Below the pieces are notes generated by a model, which was not told the DNA's origin, searched no databases, and worked only from the letters and a program-made list of their open reading frames with translations. A program made the translations under genes and the position numbers. From the NCBI RefSeq assembly GCF_938039245.1, contig NZ_CALHVN010000003.1, forward strand, positions 1-43,503: 43,503 nucleotides of DNA, written 5' to 3'. The DNA comes from an uncultured Campylobacter sp. GTDB lineage: Bacteria > Campylobacterota > Campylobacteria > Campylobacterales > Campylobacteraceae. Positions 35,160-42,867 of the stretch are shown piece by piece (within the stretch, counting starts at the first letter, position 1; every line of letters starts with the position of its first letter).

Positions 35160-36227
35160 ATGAATTTTTCAAATTCAAAATGGTTTATCGTTTCAGGTGC
35201 GGCGCTCGGCGCTTTAGGCGCGCTACTTGTGTATTTTGGCAACCCCGGCAACATGGGCGTTTGCGCGGCTTGCTTTTTACGCGATACGGCGGGAGCTCTG
35301 GGCTTTCATCGCGCAGGAGTCGTGCAGTACGTGCGCCCGGAGATCATCGGGCTTATTTTGGGCGGCTTTTTGTCTAGCGTGCTTTGGACGAAGGAGTTTA
35401 GCGCGACCACGGGCTCATCACCTTTTGTGCGCTTTTTTCTCGGATTTTTCGCGATGATCGGCTGCCTCGTGTTTTTGGGCTGCCCGTGGAGGGCGTTTTT
35501 GCGTTTGGGCGGCGGCGATATGACGGCGATTGCGGGAGTCGTCGGTATTTTTGCGGGCGTGTGCGCGGGCGTATTTTTCAAAAAGCTCGGCTACGGCCTC
35601 ACGCACGAGACTAAAACTCAGGCCGCGATAGGCGTTTTGCCGACGGTTATGGGTATTTTGCTGCTTGCCGCGCTTGCGTTTGGACTAAAGCTCGGCGAAA
35701 ACGGCGCGCTTTTTAGCTCCGCAAAAGGCCCGGGCTCCATGCACGCTCCGATCCTGATCTCGCTTGGTTTTAGCGTCGCCCTGGGCGCGCTAATGCACAA
35801 AAGCAAATTTTGCAGCGTCGGGGCGTTTGGCAGGCTTTTCAAAAAGGATTTTTCAATGTTTACGGGGATCATCAGCATCGTGGTCTTTGCCAGCATCGTA
35901 AATTTAGCTCTCGGGCAGTATAAATTCGGCTTTGAAGGCCAGCCTATCGCGCACAACGACGTGCTTTGGAACTTCCTTAGCATGACGCTAGCAGGGCTTT
36001 GCTTTAGCCTCGGCGAAGGCTGCCCGGGCAAGCATCTCGTGCAAATGGGCACTGGCAATCTAAGCTCGGTAATCTTCGTCATCGGTATGGCAGCAGGCGC
36101 GGCCGTAGCGCATAACTTCTTGCTCGCCAGCTCGCCAAGCGGCATAACGGCGGCGGCTCCGTGGGCGGTGGCGATAGGGTTTGTTTTTGCGGTTTATGTG
36201 GGATTTTTTCACAAAAAATCCGCTTGA
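35160..36227 (+). CDS. yedE: YedE-type putative selenium transporter
   Basis: 355-residue inner-membrane protein with about nine to ten hydrophobic segments and two sequence-related halves of the YeeE/YedE fold (GNPGNMGVCAACFLRDTAG in the first; KSKFCSVGAFGRLFKKD and LGEGCPGKHLVQMGTGN in the second). Conserved cysteines in these blocks would line the conduction path. Members linked to selD and yedF are called putative selenium transporters. Both lie 4-5 kb downstream here, which supports that assignment over thiosulphate import. The ribosome site is AAAGGA. Confidence 0.85.
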   Translation: MNFSNSKWFIVSGAALGALGALLVYFGNPGNMGVCAACFLRDTAGALGFHRAGVVQYVRPEIIGLILGGFLSSVLWTKEFSATTGSSPFVRFFLGFFAMIGCLVFLGCPWRAFLRLGGGDMTAIAGVVGIFAGVCAGVFFKKLGYGLTHETKTQAAIGVLPTVMGILLLAALAFGLKLGENGALFSSAKGPGSMHAPILISLGFSVALGALMHKSKFCSVGAFGRLFKKDFSMFTGIISIVVFASIVNLALGQYKFGFEGQPIAHNDVLWNFLSMTLAGLCFSLGEGCPGKHLVQMGTGNLSSVIFVIGMAAGAAVAHNFLLASSPSGITAAAPWAVAIGFVFAVYVGFFHKKSA

Positions 36228-36253
36228 TTCCCCATAAACGACGGATTTTAGAG

Positions 36254-36320
36254 TAATTTTTTCTATACCCGCTTTGGTTACGGACGACGAGTCCGCGCCC
36301 TTGCGGGTAAGAAAAAATTA
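36254..36320. repeat. Nested inverted repeat between convergent yedE and moaE
   Basis: Left arm 36254-36271 and right arm 36304-36320 pair over 17 bases with one bulged base. Inside the loop, CGGAC (36281-36285) pairs with GTCCG (36291-36295). The position between convergent genes suits a two-way terminator, since the arms carry T6/A6 runs. Confidence 0.65.
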
Positions 36321-36497
36321 TTTAAACTACGCCTATCGCGTCTTGAATATTTGCCTTGCATCTTGCTAAATTTGTAAATTTGACATTTTCGCGGTGCGGG
36401 TCTGGGCGAGCAAATGACGAAATGCCGAATTTTCAAATTTGATTTATATAAAAAGCGAGCCGGAATTTGCAAAATTTGATAGCAATCGGGAGTAAAA

Positions 36498-36525
36498 GCG
36501 GGCTAAACATCATGGTCTAGCCCGC
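36498..36525 (-). terminator. Terminator of moaD-moaE
   Basis: GCGGGCTA (36498-36505) pairs with TAGCCCGC (36518-36525). On the minus strand the stem is followed directly by TTTT. Confidence 0.7.
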
Positions 36526-36597
36526 AAGAAATAAAGCTTTTATCTAAAAAGCCGTCAAATTTGCTCGGCGCGTATATCAAAGCCGAGCCGAGTAAAT

Positions 36598-37032
36598 TTA
36601 GCCTAAAAGTCCGGCGCCTTTGATCGCTTGACTGCGCTCTTTTGCGTAGATGCGCTCGCCTCCTATGACGTCGTATTTCCAGATCGGCGCGTTAGCCTTA
36701 AAGTCCTCGACGAACTCGTTTATCAGGCGCAAGGCGACCTTTCTTTGCGGACTCACGACGCCTGCGACGTAGGAGCTCTCGTGCACCGGCACGTCGCCTC
36801 GCGAATGCGCAAAAAGCACGTATGCGCCCAGATCCTTCGCCTTTTGCTCCCAGTCAGTTAGCCATTTGCGCAGGATCGGCTCGTAGATATCAAAGCTAAG
36901 AGCGCTTATGCCGCCTTCCTTGCGCACGATGCCCGTAAACGTGATGAGCGCGCCGCAGTTTTTGTCTTTAAACTCGTCGTACCAGGCGTTTGTGATCGCC
37001 TTGGCGTCTAGGCTTCCTTCAAAAATCTGCAT
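36598..37032 (-). CDS. moaE: MoaE, molybdopterin synthase large subunit
   Basis: Catalytic subunit that converts precursor Z to molybdopterin using sulphur carried by MoaD. I choose the ATG at 37032 (MQIFEGSLDAK) because a strong GGAGG lies just before it and it follows the moaD stop by one base; 144 residues is normal. Family blocks include GALITFTGIVRK, HSRGDVPVHE, VVSPQRKVALRLINEFVEDFKANAPIWKYD and the lysine-containing GGERIYAKER. The product supports Mo cofactor for NapA and formate dehydrogenase. Confidence 0.95.
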   Translation of the reverse strand: MQIFEGSLDAKAITNAWYDEFKDKNCGALITFTGIVRKEGGISALSFDIYEPILRKWLTDWEQKAKDLGAYVLFAHSRGDVPVHESSYVAGVVSPQRKVALRLINEFVEDFKANAPIWKYDVIGGERIYAKERSQAIKGAGLLG

Positions 37033-37033
37033 A

Positions 37034-37255
37034 TCAGCCTCCGCAAACCGGCGGTAAAATGGAAATTTTATCACCGTCTTTTAGCGGCGCGTCAAGAGAG
37101 CTTGCAATCTCGTCGTTTACGGCGACGGCGCAGATTTTTAGCCACTCTTTAAGCTGCGCGTATTCGCCTAGTTTTTCTTTTACTTCGCTTAAATTTGCCG
37201 CTTCTAGCTTTAAATTTTCCATTTTGATTGGGCCCAAAAACTCGATTTCTACCAT
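37034..37255 (-). CDS. moaD: MoaD, molybdopterin synthase sulphur carrier
   Basis: 73-residue ubiquitin-like protein ending PPVCGG. The terminal Gly-Gly is thiocarboxylated and inserts into MoaE. The start MVEIEFLGPI follows AAAGGCG. The cysteine just before Gly-Gly differs from the more usual alanine, serine or histidine. It is the first gene of the moaD-moaE pair. Confidence 0.93.
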   Translation of the reverse strand: MVEIEFLGPIKMENLKLEAANLSEVKEKLGEYAQLKEWLKICAVAVNDEIASSLDAPLKDGDKISILPPVCGG

Positions 37256-37346
37256 AAATTCGCCTTTGAAATTAAATTTTTTTCTTGATTTTACTTAAAA
37301 AAATATTTAGATATACTTACGCGAAAATTTAAACGAAAGAGTCGTA

Positions 37347-38486
37347 ATGAACGAAATATTAAGCAAAATAAAAACGCCCGCCTACGTCTGCGAAGAGGCC
37401 AAGGTGCGCAAAAATCTAGAAATTTTAAAACGCGTCAAGGATGAAAGCGGCGCGAAGGTGCTAGTCGCCCTAAAAGGCTTTGCATTTAGCGGAGTGATGG
37501 GGCTTGTCGGCGAATACCTAGACGGCGCGACTTGCAGCGGCCTGCACGAGGCTAAATTTGCCGCAAAATACGCTCGCGGCGAGATTCATACGTATTCGCC
37601 CGCATTTAAAGACGAGGACATAGATGAGGTGCTAGCGCTCTCAAAGCACGTGGTTTTTAACTCCTTTGCGCAGTGGGCTAAATTTAAGCAAAAAGCCCTA
37701 GCCGCGGGCGTTACCTGCGGCCTTCGCGTAAATCCCGAGCTCTCCGTCGCGCCGACTGACGCTTATAACCCGTGCGGTCGCTATAGCCGCCTGGGCATCA
37801 CTCGCGCAAATTTTGACGCAGACGCGCTTGAGGGTATCACGGGACTGCATTTTCACGCGCTTTGCGAGGAGAGCGCGCAGAGTCTGGAGACCGTGCTGAT
37901 GGCGTTTGAGGAGAAATTCGGCGAGTTTATCCCGCACATGAAGTGGGTAAATTTTGGCGGCGGACATCACGCAACCAAAGAAGGCTACGACGTCGATCTG
38001 CTCATAAATTTGATCAAAAATTTCCGCGCAAAATACGGCGTCGAGGTCTACATAGAGCCCGGCGAAGCGGTGGGTTGGCAGACGGGATTTTTAGCCGCTT
38101 CGGTGCTTGATTTCGTACAAAACGAAAAAACCATAGCCATCCTAGACGTCTCGGCCGAGGCGCATATGCCAGATACCGTGCTGATGCCGTACCGACCGGC
38201 GGTGCGAGGCGAGAGCAAGGGCGGTAAATTTAGCTACCGTTTCGGCGGAAATACCTGTCTAGCGGGCGATATCGTGGGGCTTGACGCGGGCGAGCCGGAG
38301 TATAAATTCGACGCGCCGCTAAGCGTAGGCGATAAGGTGGTATTTGAGGATCAGATCCACTATACGATCGTGAAAAACACGACCTTTAACGGCATAAAGC
38401 TACCCGATTTGCTGCTTTTAAAAGAAAACGGCGAGCTTGTAACCGTGCGGGAATTCGGCTTTGAAGAGTACGAGAGGCGAAACTAA
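37347..38486 (+). CDS. nspC: Carboxynorspermidine decarboxylase
   Basis: PLP-dependent fold III decarboxylase of the alternative polyamine route, making spermidine or norspermidine from the carboxy precursor. 379 residues. The PLP lysine is K43 in VALKGFAFSG. Later blocks include LHFHALCEES, NFGGGHHATKEGYD, IEPGEAVGW and NTCLAGDIVG (substrate-binding cysteine loop). The start follows an AAAGAG-type site. No carboxyspermidine dehydrogenase gene is next to it, so the partner must lie elsewhere. Confidence 0.94.
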   Translation: MNEILSKIKTPAYVCEEAKVRKNLEILKRVKDESGAKVLVALKGFAFSGVMGLVGEYLDGATCSGLHEAKFAAKYARGEIHTYSPAFKDEDIDEVLALSKHVVFNSFAQWAKFKQKALAAGVTCGLRVNPELSVAPTDAYNPCGRYSRLGITRANFDADALEGITGLHFHALCEESAQSLETVLMAFEEKFGEFIPHMKWVNFGGGHHATKEGYDVDLLINLIKNFRAKYGVEVYIEPGEAVGWQTGFLAASVLDFVQNEKTIAILDVSAEAHMPDTVLMPYRPAVRGESKGGKFSYRFGGNTCLAGDIVGLDAGEPEYKFDAPLSVGDKVVFEDQIHYTIVKNTTFNGIKLPDLLLLKENGELVTVREFGFEEYERRN

Positions 38487-38934
38487 ATTTGACGCCTAAA
38501 ACTGCGCCCTTTGGGGTGTAAATTTGATATTTTGAGGCGCCGTTTGGGCTGTAAATTTATTAAATTTTGCGGCGACCTTTTATTTGGCTTGCGCCCGGCG
38601 TGCGTGCCTCATAAATCTGCGCCTTTTTAACGCTAAATTTAAAATTTAGCTTATTAGCCGCCGAATTTGCCGCAATTTTAATCGCAAATGAAGTTAAATT
38701 TAATATAAATAAAATCTAGCTTATATGAATGAATTAATATAGCTGATTATAAATTTGACCCCGATTTTGATAAAAAAGCGCCGCAACCGCCTAAAAATGC
38801 GTTGTTTTGACGCTAAGCTTGCATTACGCTATTTTTTGATATAATTTCACGAAAATCCGCAAAATTTTAGCTTTTGGCTGGATGCCGAACTACGTGCGGC
38901 TTTGAGCGGACGAACAAAAAACAAGGGAGATAGC
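38487..38934. other. Intergenic region with an imperfect direct repeat
   Basis: GCGCC-TTTGGG-TGTAAATTT units occur at 38504-38533 and 38538-38568, about 34 bases apart, with about 25 of 30 bases shared. TATAAT at 38840-38845 is the likely fdhC promoter. No gene seen. Confidence 0.5.
38840..38845 (+). promoter_or_regulatory. -10 box for fdhC
   Basis: TATAAT in the context TTGATATAATTTCACG, about 90 bases before the fdhC ATG, which would leave a leader of about 80 bases. Confidence 0.45.
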
Positions 38935-39882
38935 ATGACGAGAATTTTGAGTTTGCTTTCGGTTGTCGCCTGTTGGGCCTTCGCTATCGAGGCGAGTCCT
39001 AGCACCAACCAGTATCAGAGCAATGTCTGGGCTGCCGGTAGAATCGAAAACATCAAGCCTTACGAAGACGGTTTGGGACCGATTTTTACGTTTATTCAGG
39101 GTAACGACTACTTCGCTATAGCCGTTTTGTCGCTGATTTTAGCCGTGATTGGGGCATTTGCTTTGCATTTTTTGATTATCGGGCCAAAGCATTTTAGCCA
39201 CGACGGGAACAAAGTCTATGCGTTTAGCGTAATAGAGCGCGTAGCTCACGGGCTAGCCGCAATCTCGTGGATAGTGCTGGTGCCGACCGGTATCATCATG
39301 ATGTGGGGCGCTGAGCTTGGCGGCGGGGCTTTCGTTAGATTTTGTAAAAACATCCACGGGTTAGCTACTATTATATTTGCGGTATCCGTATTACCGATGC
39401 TGATAGCTTGGACTAAAAGAATGCTACCGACGATCTACGACATCAGATGGATGCTGATCGTAGGCGGGTATCTTTCAAAAGTTAAGCGACCGGTGCCTGC
39501 AGGTAAATTTAACGCCGGTCAAAAAGCATGGTACTGGGTCGCTATTCCAGGCGGTATCGTGATGATACTAACCGGTGCCGCGATGTTCTTCTTAGATTTT
39601 AAAACGCCTGACGTCGCTACTTGGCTAGGCGTACCGCAAATCGAAGTTTTAAGAGCTTCTGCGCTAGTTCACAATGTACTTGGCATAGTTTGCGCCGTAT
39701 TTTTCCTAGTACACATATATATGGCGGCTATCGCGATACACGGCGCTATCTGGTCGATGGTAACGGGATATAAAGAAGAGGAAGAAGTTTACGTGCTTCA
39801 CCACTACTGGTATCAGGAACTCATCTCTAAAAATAAAATCCCCGTATCTGAATACGAAAAAACTTACGCGAAATTAAAATAA
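38935..39882 (+). CDS. fdhC: Formate dehydrogenase cytochrome b subunit (gamma)
   Basis: Membrane dihaem cytochrome b that passes electrons from formate oxidation to menaquinone. I choose the ATG at 38935 after GGGAGA because it gives a signal-like first helix (MTRILSLLSVVACWAFA); the earlier in-frame codon lacks a ribosome site. 315 residues. Hydrophobic segments lie near 65-85, 105-125, 145-160, 200-220 and 240-265. Haem-ligand histidines are in ERVAHGLA, NIHGLA, LVHNVLG and LVHIYM. No fdhA or fdhB lies in the window. A strong terminator follows, so the gene stands alone. Confidence 0.9.
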   Translation: MTRILSLLSVVACWAFAIEASPSTNQYQSNVWAAGRIENIKPYEDGLGPIFTFIQGNDYFAIAVLSLILAVIGAFALHFLIIGPKHFSHDGNKVYAFSVIERVAHGLAAISWIVLVPTGIIMMWGAELGGGAFVRFCKNIHGLATIIFAVSVLPMLIAWTKRMLPTIYDIRWMLIVGGYLSKVKRPVPAGKFNAGQKAWYWVAIPGGIVMILTGAAMFFLDFKTPDVATWLGVPQIEVLRASALVHNVLGIVCAVFFLVHIYMAAIAIHGAIWSMVTGYKEEEEVYVLHHYWYQELISKNKIPVSEYEKTYAKLK

Positions 39883-39883
39883 T

Positions 39884-39911
39884 AAAAAAGGAGAAGTTTT
39901 TCTCCTTTTTT
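39884..39911 (+). terminator. Terminator of fdhC
   Basis: A-rich stem AAAAAAGGAGAA (39884-39895), GTTT loop, TTCTCC (39900-39905) and T6: a canonical rho-independent form. Confidence 0.85.
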
Positions 39912-39967
39912 ATTTTAAAGCCTGGGCTGAAATTCGCCTTTTTATACAAAATTTAAAATCTTTTAGA

Positions 39968-39973
39968 TAAAAT
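39968..39973 (+). promoter_or_regulatory. -10 box for yedF-selD
   Basis: TAAAAT in GATAAAATCTC, 50 bases before the yedF ATG and after the fdhC terminator. Confidence 0.4.
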
Positions 39974-40022
39974 CTCTCCTTAGACTTCAGGTTGAAGAGT
40001 AATAAATTTTAAGGAAAAATCA

Positions 40023-40619
40023 ATGCAAATCGATTGTAGAAATTTGGCTTGTCCAGAACCCGTCATCAGGACTAAAAATGCGCTTGAGAGCCTAAAAATC
40101 GGCGAAAAGCTTGAGATTTTAGTAAATTCTATAGCTCCAAAAGAAAACATTAGCCGTTTTTTAAGAAATCAAAACATCGAATTTAGCGTAGAACAAAACG
40201 GCGCCGAGACGAAAATCACTGCCGTTAAGGGCGAATCTAAGTTGGAGCTAGCTAATTTTGACGAATTCGTCTGCGAAATTACGCCAAAAGCCAAAAAAAC
40301 GGTCGTTTATCTAAATGAAGAATACGCCGGAAGCGGCGATGTGGGCGTTAGCTTACTATCTAAATTTTTAGGCGCGCTTTTGCAGGTGGAAAAACCGGAG
40401 TACGTCATTTGCGTAAATAACGCCGTTAAAATGACTACGAACCGCGCGCATGCGGGCTTTAAACCGCTTAAGGATTTAGAGGCTGCGGGCGTTAAAATTT
40501 TAAGCTGCGGCAGCTGCTTGGAGGCGTATAAACTCGTCGGCGATTTAAGCGTCGGAGAGATATCAAATGCCTACGAAATCATGCAAATTTTAACTTCTCA
40601 CGAGCAAATCAAACTATGA
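40023..40619 (+). CDS. yedF: YedF, TusA-like plus DsrE-like selenium metabolism protein
   Basis: 198 residues. The N-terminal TusA/SirA domain has the CPxP motif (C10-P-E-P) after a second cysteine (C5). The C-terminal DsrE-like half ends in a LSCGSCLEAY cysteine pair. This two-domain form is found beside selD and is thought to hand selenium or sulphur to partners; the exact step is not established. The ribosome site is AAGGA. It overlaps selD by 4 bases (ATGA 40616-40619), which supports both the fusion of function and the upstream selD start. Confidence 0.9.
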   Translation: MQIDCRNLACPEPVIRTKNALESLKIGEKLEILVNSIAPKENISRFLRNQNIEFSVEQNGAETKITAVKGESKLELANFDEFVCEITPKAKKTVVYLNEEYAGSGDVGVSLLSKFLGALLQVEKPEYVICVNNAVKMTTNRAHAGFKPLKDLEAAGVKILSCGSCLEAYKLVGDLSVGEISNAYEIMQILTSHEQIKL

Positions 40620-41638
40620 TTTACAACGACAAACGTCTAACCAAATTCGTCAAAGCGGCGGGTTGAGCGGCCAAGCTTGACCCGTCGGGTCTACACAAAA
40701 CTATCGGCGATTTAAATTTAGCTCACCCAAATTTGCTCTCAAACATCGGCACGAACGAAGACGCGAGCGTCTTTAAGATTACGGACGACATCGCGCTCGT
40801 TCAGACGCTGGACTTTATCACGCCGGTGGTAGACGATCCGTTTATATTCGGCCAGATCGCGGCCGCAAACAGCCTAAGCGACGTGTTTGCGATGGGTGGG
40901 CGCGTGCTAAACGCGCTAAATATCGTCGGCTTTGACAGCTGCAACCTAAGCGGCGAAATTTTGGGCGAAATTTTACGCGGCGGACAGGATAAAGTAGCCG
41001 AGTGCGGTGGCGTGATCGTGGGCGGACACACGATAGAGACGCAGCAGATGTATTACGGACTTAGCGTCACGGGCGTCGTTTCGCCAAGCCGCTTTTGGTC
41101 TAACAACTCCGCGCGCGAGGGTGATGCGCTTATACTTACAAAGCCGCTAGGAACGGGCATTTTAAGCACGGCGATAAAGGCCGATCTACTAAATTCGGCG
41201 CAGATAAAGCAGGCGGTAGAGACGATGAGGCAGCTAAATTTTTATGCCGTGGACGCACTAAAAGGTATCAACGTAACGGCGGCGACCGACGTCACGGGAT
41301 TTGGATTTTTAGGACATCTAAGCGAAATGCTAAACGATAAAATCAGCTTTGAAATTTACGCGGGTAACGTGCCCGCGATAGCGGTCGCGCGCGAGTTTGC
41401 CGATATGGGCATCATCCCTGAGGGTAGCTACAAAAACCGCGAATTTGCGTGCAAATTCGTTAGCGGCGACGCTGATATCTTGCTTTACGATGCGCAGACT
41501 TCGGGCGGATTACTGCTAGCGGTACCGCAAAGTGAGGCAAATTTGGCTCTATCTCGTCTAAAGGACGCCGGTTACGAAAATAGCGCCGTAGTGGGTGCAG
41601 CTACGGCAAAGACGGAGTTTGGGATAAATTTGATTTAG
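40616..41638 (+). CDS. selD: SelD, selenide water dikinase, with in-frame TGA read as selenocysteine
   Basis: Makes selenophosphate from selenide and ATP, the selenium donor for Sec-tRNA. The frame opens with ATG at 40616 (ATGA overlap with yedF). It reads MIYNDKRLTKFVKAAG, then TGA at 40664-40666 (codon 17), then AAKLDPSGLHKTIGDLN without interruption to 41638, giving 340 residues. Codon 17 is where E. coli SelD has catalytic Cys17, and K20 is also kept. A hairpin of SECIS type follows the TGA. Later blocks are GTNEDASVFKI, DFITPVVDDPF, ANSLSDVFAMGG, GGHTIE and TDVTGFGFLGHL. Calling the gene from codon 40 (40733) would lose the active site. Confidence 0.95.
40664..40691 (+). promoter_or_regulatory. 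Putative bacterial SECIS element with Sec codon
   Basis: TGA (40664-40666), 12-base spacer, then GACCC (40679-40683), loop GTC (40684-40686), GGGTC (40687-40691). The loop begins 18 bases after the TGA and contains G-U, the same place as the GU-bearing loop of the E. coli fdhF SECIS as I recall it. SelB would bind here. Confidence 0.75.
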
Positions 41639-41657
41639 CGTTTACGACAAATTTTGT

Positions 41658-41683
41658 AGGCTTATCCGGTAAGCCTTTAGTTT
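41658..41683 (+). terminator. Probable terminator of yedF-selD
   Basis: AGGCTTA (41658-41664) pairs with TAAGCCT (41670-41676) around a five-base loop, followed by a T-rich stretch. Confidence 0.6.
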
Positions 41684-42062
41684 AAAAATTTAGTTTATTA
41701 AACTATGTTTAAATTATCGTCAAGTATACTCGGCTATCTAGCGCGTAAATCGTAAAAACGGCGCTAAACCGAGCAATAGTTGCTTTTATCATTTACTTAA
41801 AATTTGCCGCCCTATATGCCGGTTTTACATATTTGACCTAAAAGCCGTCCCAAGATCCCCATCGTTTTAAAATTTAATTTAAAAATCGCAAATGTCCTTG
41901 GCGCAAATAGCCCAATAAATGCAAAATAGCCGCCGCGCCTAAATAGGCTCAAACCACCTGTAGCAAGGCGCGGGATGGTCTTGCTTGCCGCATCAAATTT
42001 AACTAGAGCTTCAAGTTAAGGCGTAAAAACTCTCGGTTAAGTTAAATTTCTGGCTAAAATCG

Positions 42063-42068
42063 TATAAT
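42063..42068 (+). promoter_or_regulatory. -10 box for the nitroreductase gene
   Basis: TATAAT in CGTATAATTACCCG, 28 bases before the ATG, with AAAAGGAG between. Confidence 0.55.
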
Positions 42069-42095
42069 TACCCGACTTTAATAAAAGGAGAAAAT

Positions 42096-42725
42096 ATGAA
42101 TTTTTTAGAAGCGATGAAATTTCGCCACGCATGCAAGATTTTTGACGAAAATAAAAAAATTAGCGCAGGCGAGTTTGATTTTATCTTGGAAGCGGGCAGA
42201 CTAAGCCCGAGTTCTACGGGGCTAGAGCAGTGGGATTTCCTCGTCGTGCAAAATCCGCAGCTAAGGCAAAAGATCCGCGCCGTCTCGTGGGATCAGCCTC
42301 AGATCACGACTTGCTCGCATTTGGTAGTTATCCTGGCTAAGATAGCAGAGGTCAAAGGCGTCGGTAAATACGTGGAGAAAATGATCGAGCGTCGCGAAGA
42401 CAAGGCTCCTGATATAATCGGCGACAGGAAGAAATTTTACGGAGATTTTCTAACCGGACGTTTCGGCGGCGATGACGAGCTAATCTATCATTGGTCGAGC
42501 AAGCAGTGCTACATAGCTGCTGCAAATATGATGACGGCCGCAGCTAGCCTAGGCATCGATAGCTGCCCGATCGAGGGCTTTGACGAGGCGGCGCTAAACA
42601 GCATCTTGGGCCTTGATACAAGCAAGCAGCGCGTAGCCATCGTAGTGCCGTTTGGCTACCGCCTAAAGCCTCAACCTAAAAAATATCGCCGCGAGATAAA
42701 CGACGTCGTAAGGTGGATTTACTGA
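42096..42725 (+). CDS. FMN-dependent nitroreductase family NAD(P)H oxidoreductase (RdxA/NfsB-like)
   Basis: 209 residues, homodimeric flavoenzyme. The FMN phosphate-binding start MKFRHACKIFDENKK has the conserved R-H/S-x-K arrangement (R10, K14). LEAGRLSPSSTGLEQWDFLVVQ binds the flavin ring. AANMMTAAASLGIDSCPIEGFD and VVPFGYRL are C-terminal family blocks. In Helicobacter and Campylobacter such enzymes activate metronidazole, but the natural substrate is not known from sequence. Single gene with its own promoter. The next sequence is a scrap of another gene only 28 bases on. Confidence 0.9.
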   Translation: MNFLEAMKFRHACKIFDENKKISAGEFDFILEAGRLSPSSTGLEQWDFLVVQNPQLRQKIRAVSWDQPQITTCSHLVVILAKIAEVKGVGKYVEKMIERREDKAPDIIGDRKKFYGDFLTGRFGGDDELIYHWSSKQCYIAAANMMTAAASLGIDSCPIEGFDEAALNSILGLDTSKQRVAIVVPFGYRLKPQPKKYRREINDVVRWIY

Positions 42726-42753
42726 TTGCGGCTTTTGGCCGTTAGCGATTTAG

Positions 42754-42867
42754 TTCGGCGGCCTGCTCGGCAGCGCGCCCGTGATGAGCGTAAATAAAAA
42801 CTCCTCGGCGGACTTCATCGCCCGCGGCGGCCAGATCCCGGCTCCTATCCATAGTTTTAAAAACTAA
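42754..42867 (+). pseudogene. C-terminal remnant of a PFL (DUF711/UPF0210) family gene
   Basis: 37 codons and a stop, open from TTC at 42754 to TAA at 42865-42867. The reading starts FGGLLGSAPVMSVNKNSSAD, then FIARGGQIPAPIHSFKN. I recall this ending (GG-I-PAPIHS-KN) as the very conserved C-terminus of PFL/DUF711 proteins, which are usually about 450 residues. The rest is missing: an in-frame TAG lies directly upstream and the nitroreductase stop is 28 bases before. The segment is noticeably richer in GC than what follows. It is a scar of deletion or replacement. Confidence 0.65.

Larger units (their letters stand above)
36228..36597. other. Convergent intergenic region yedE/moaE
   Basis: Holds the nested inverted repeat and the moaE terminator. 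An open minus-strand stretch at 36278-36472 has no ribosome site and is not supported. Confidence 0.5.
41639..42095. other. Intergenic region selD to nitroreductase
   Basis: Contains the selD terminator and TATAAT at 42063-42068. A minus-strand segment at 41812-42015 is open for 67 codons with hydrophobic, protein-like wording (GGYFAFIGLFAPRTFAIF) but has no start codon or ribosome site that I can support. It may be a remnant. Confidence 0.35.
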
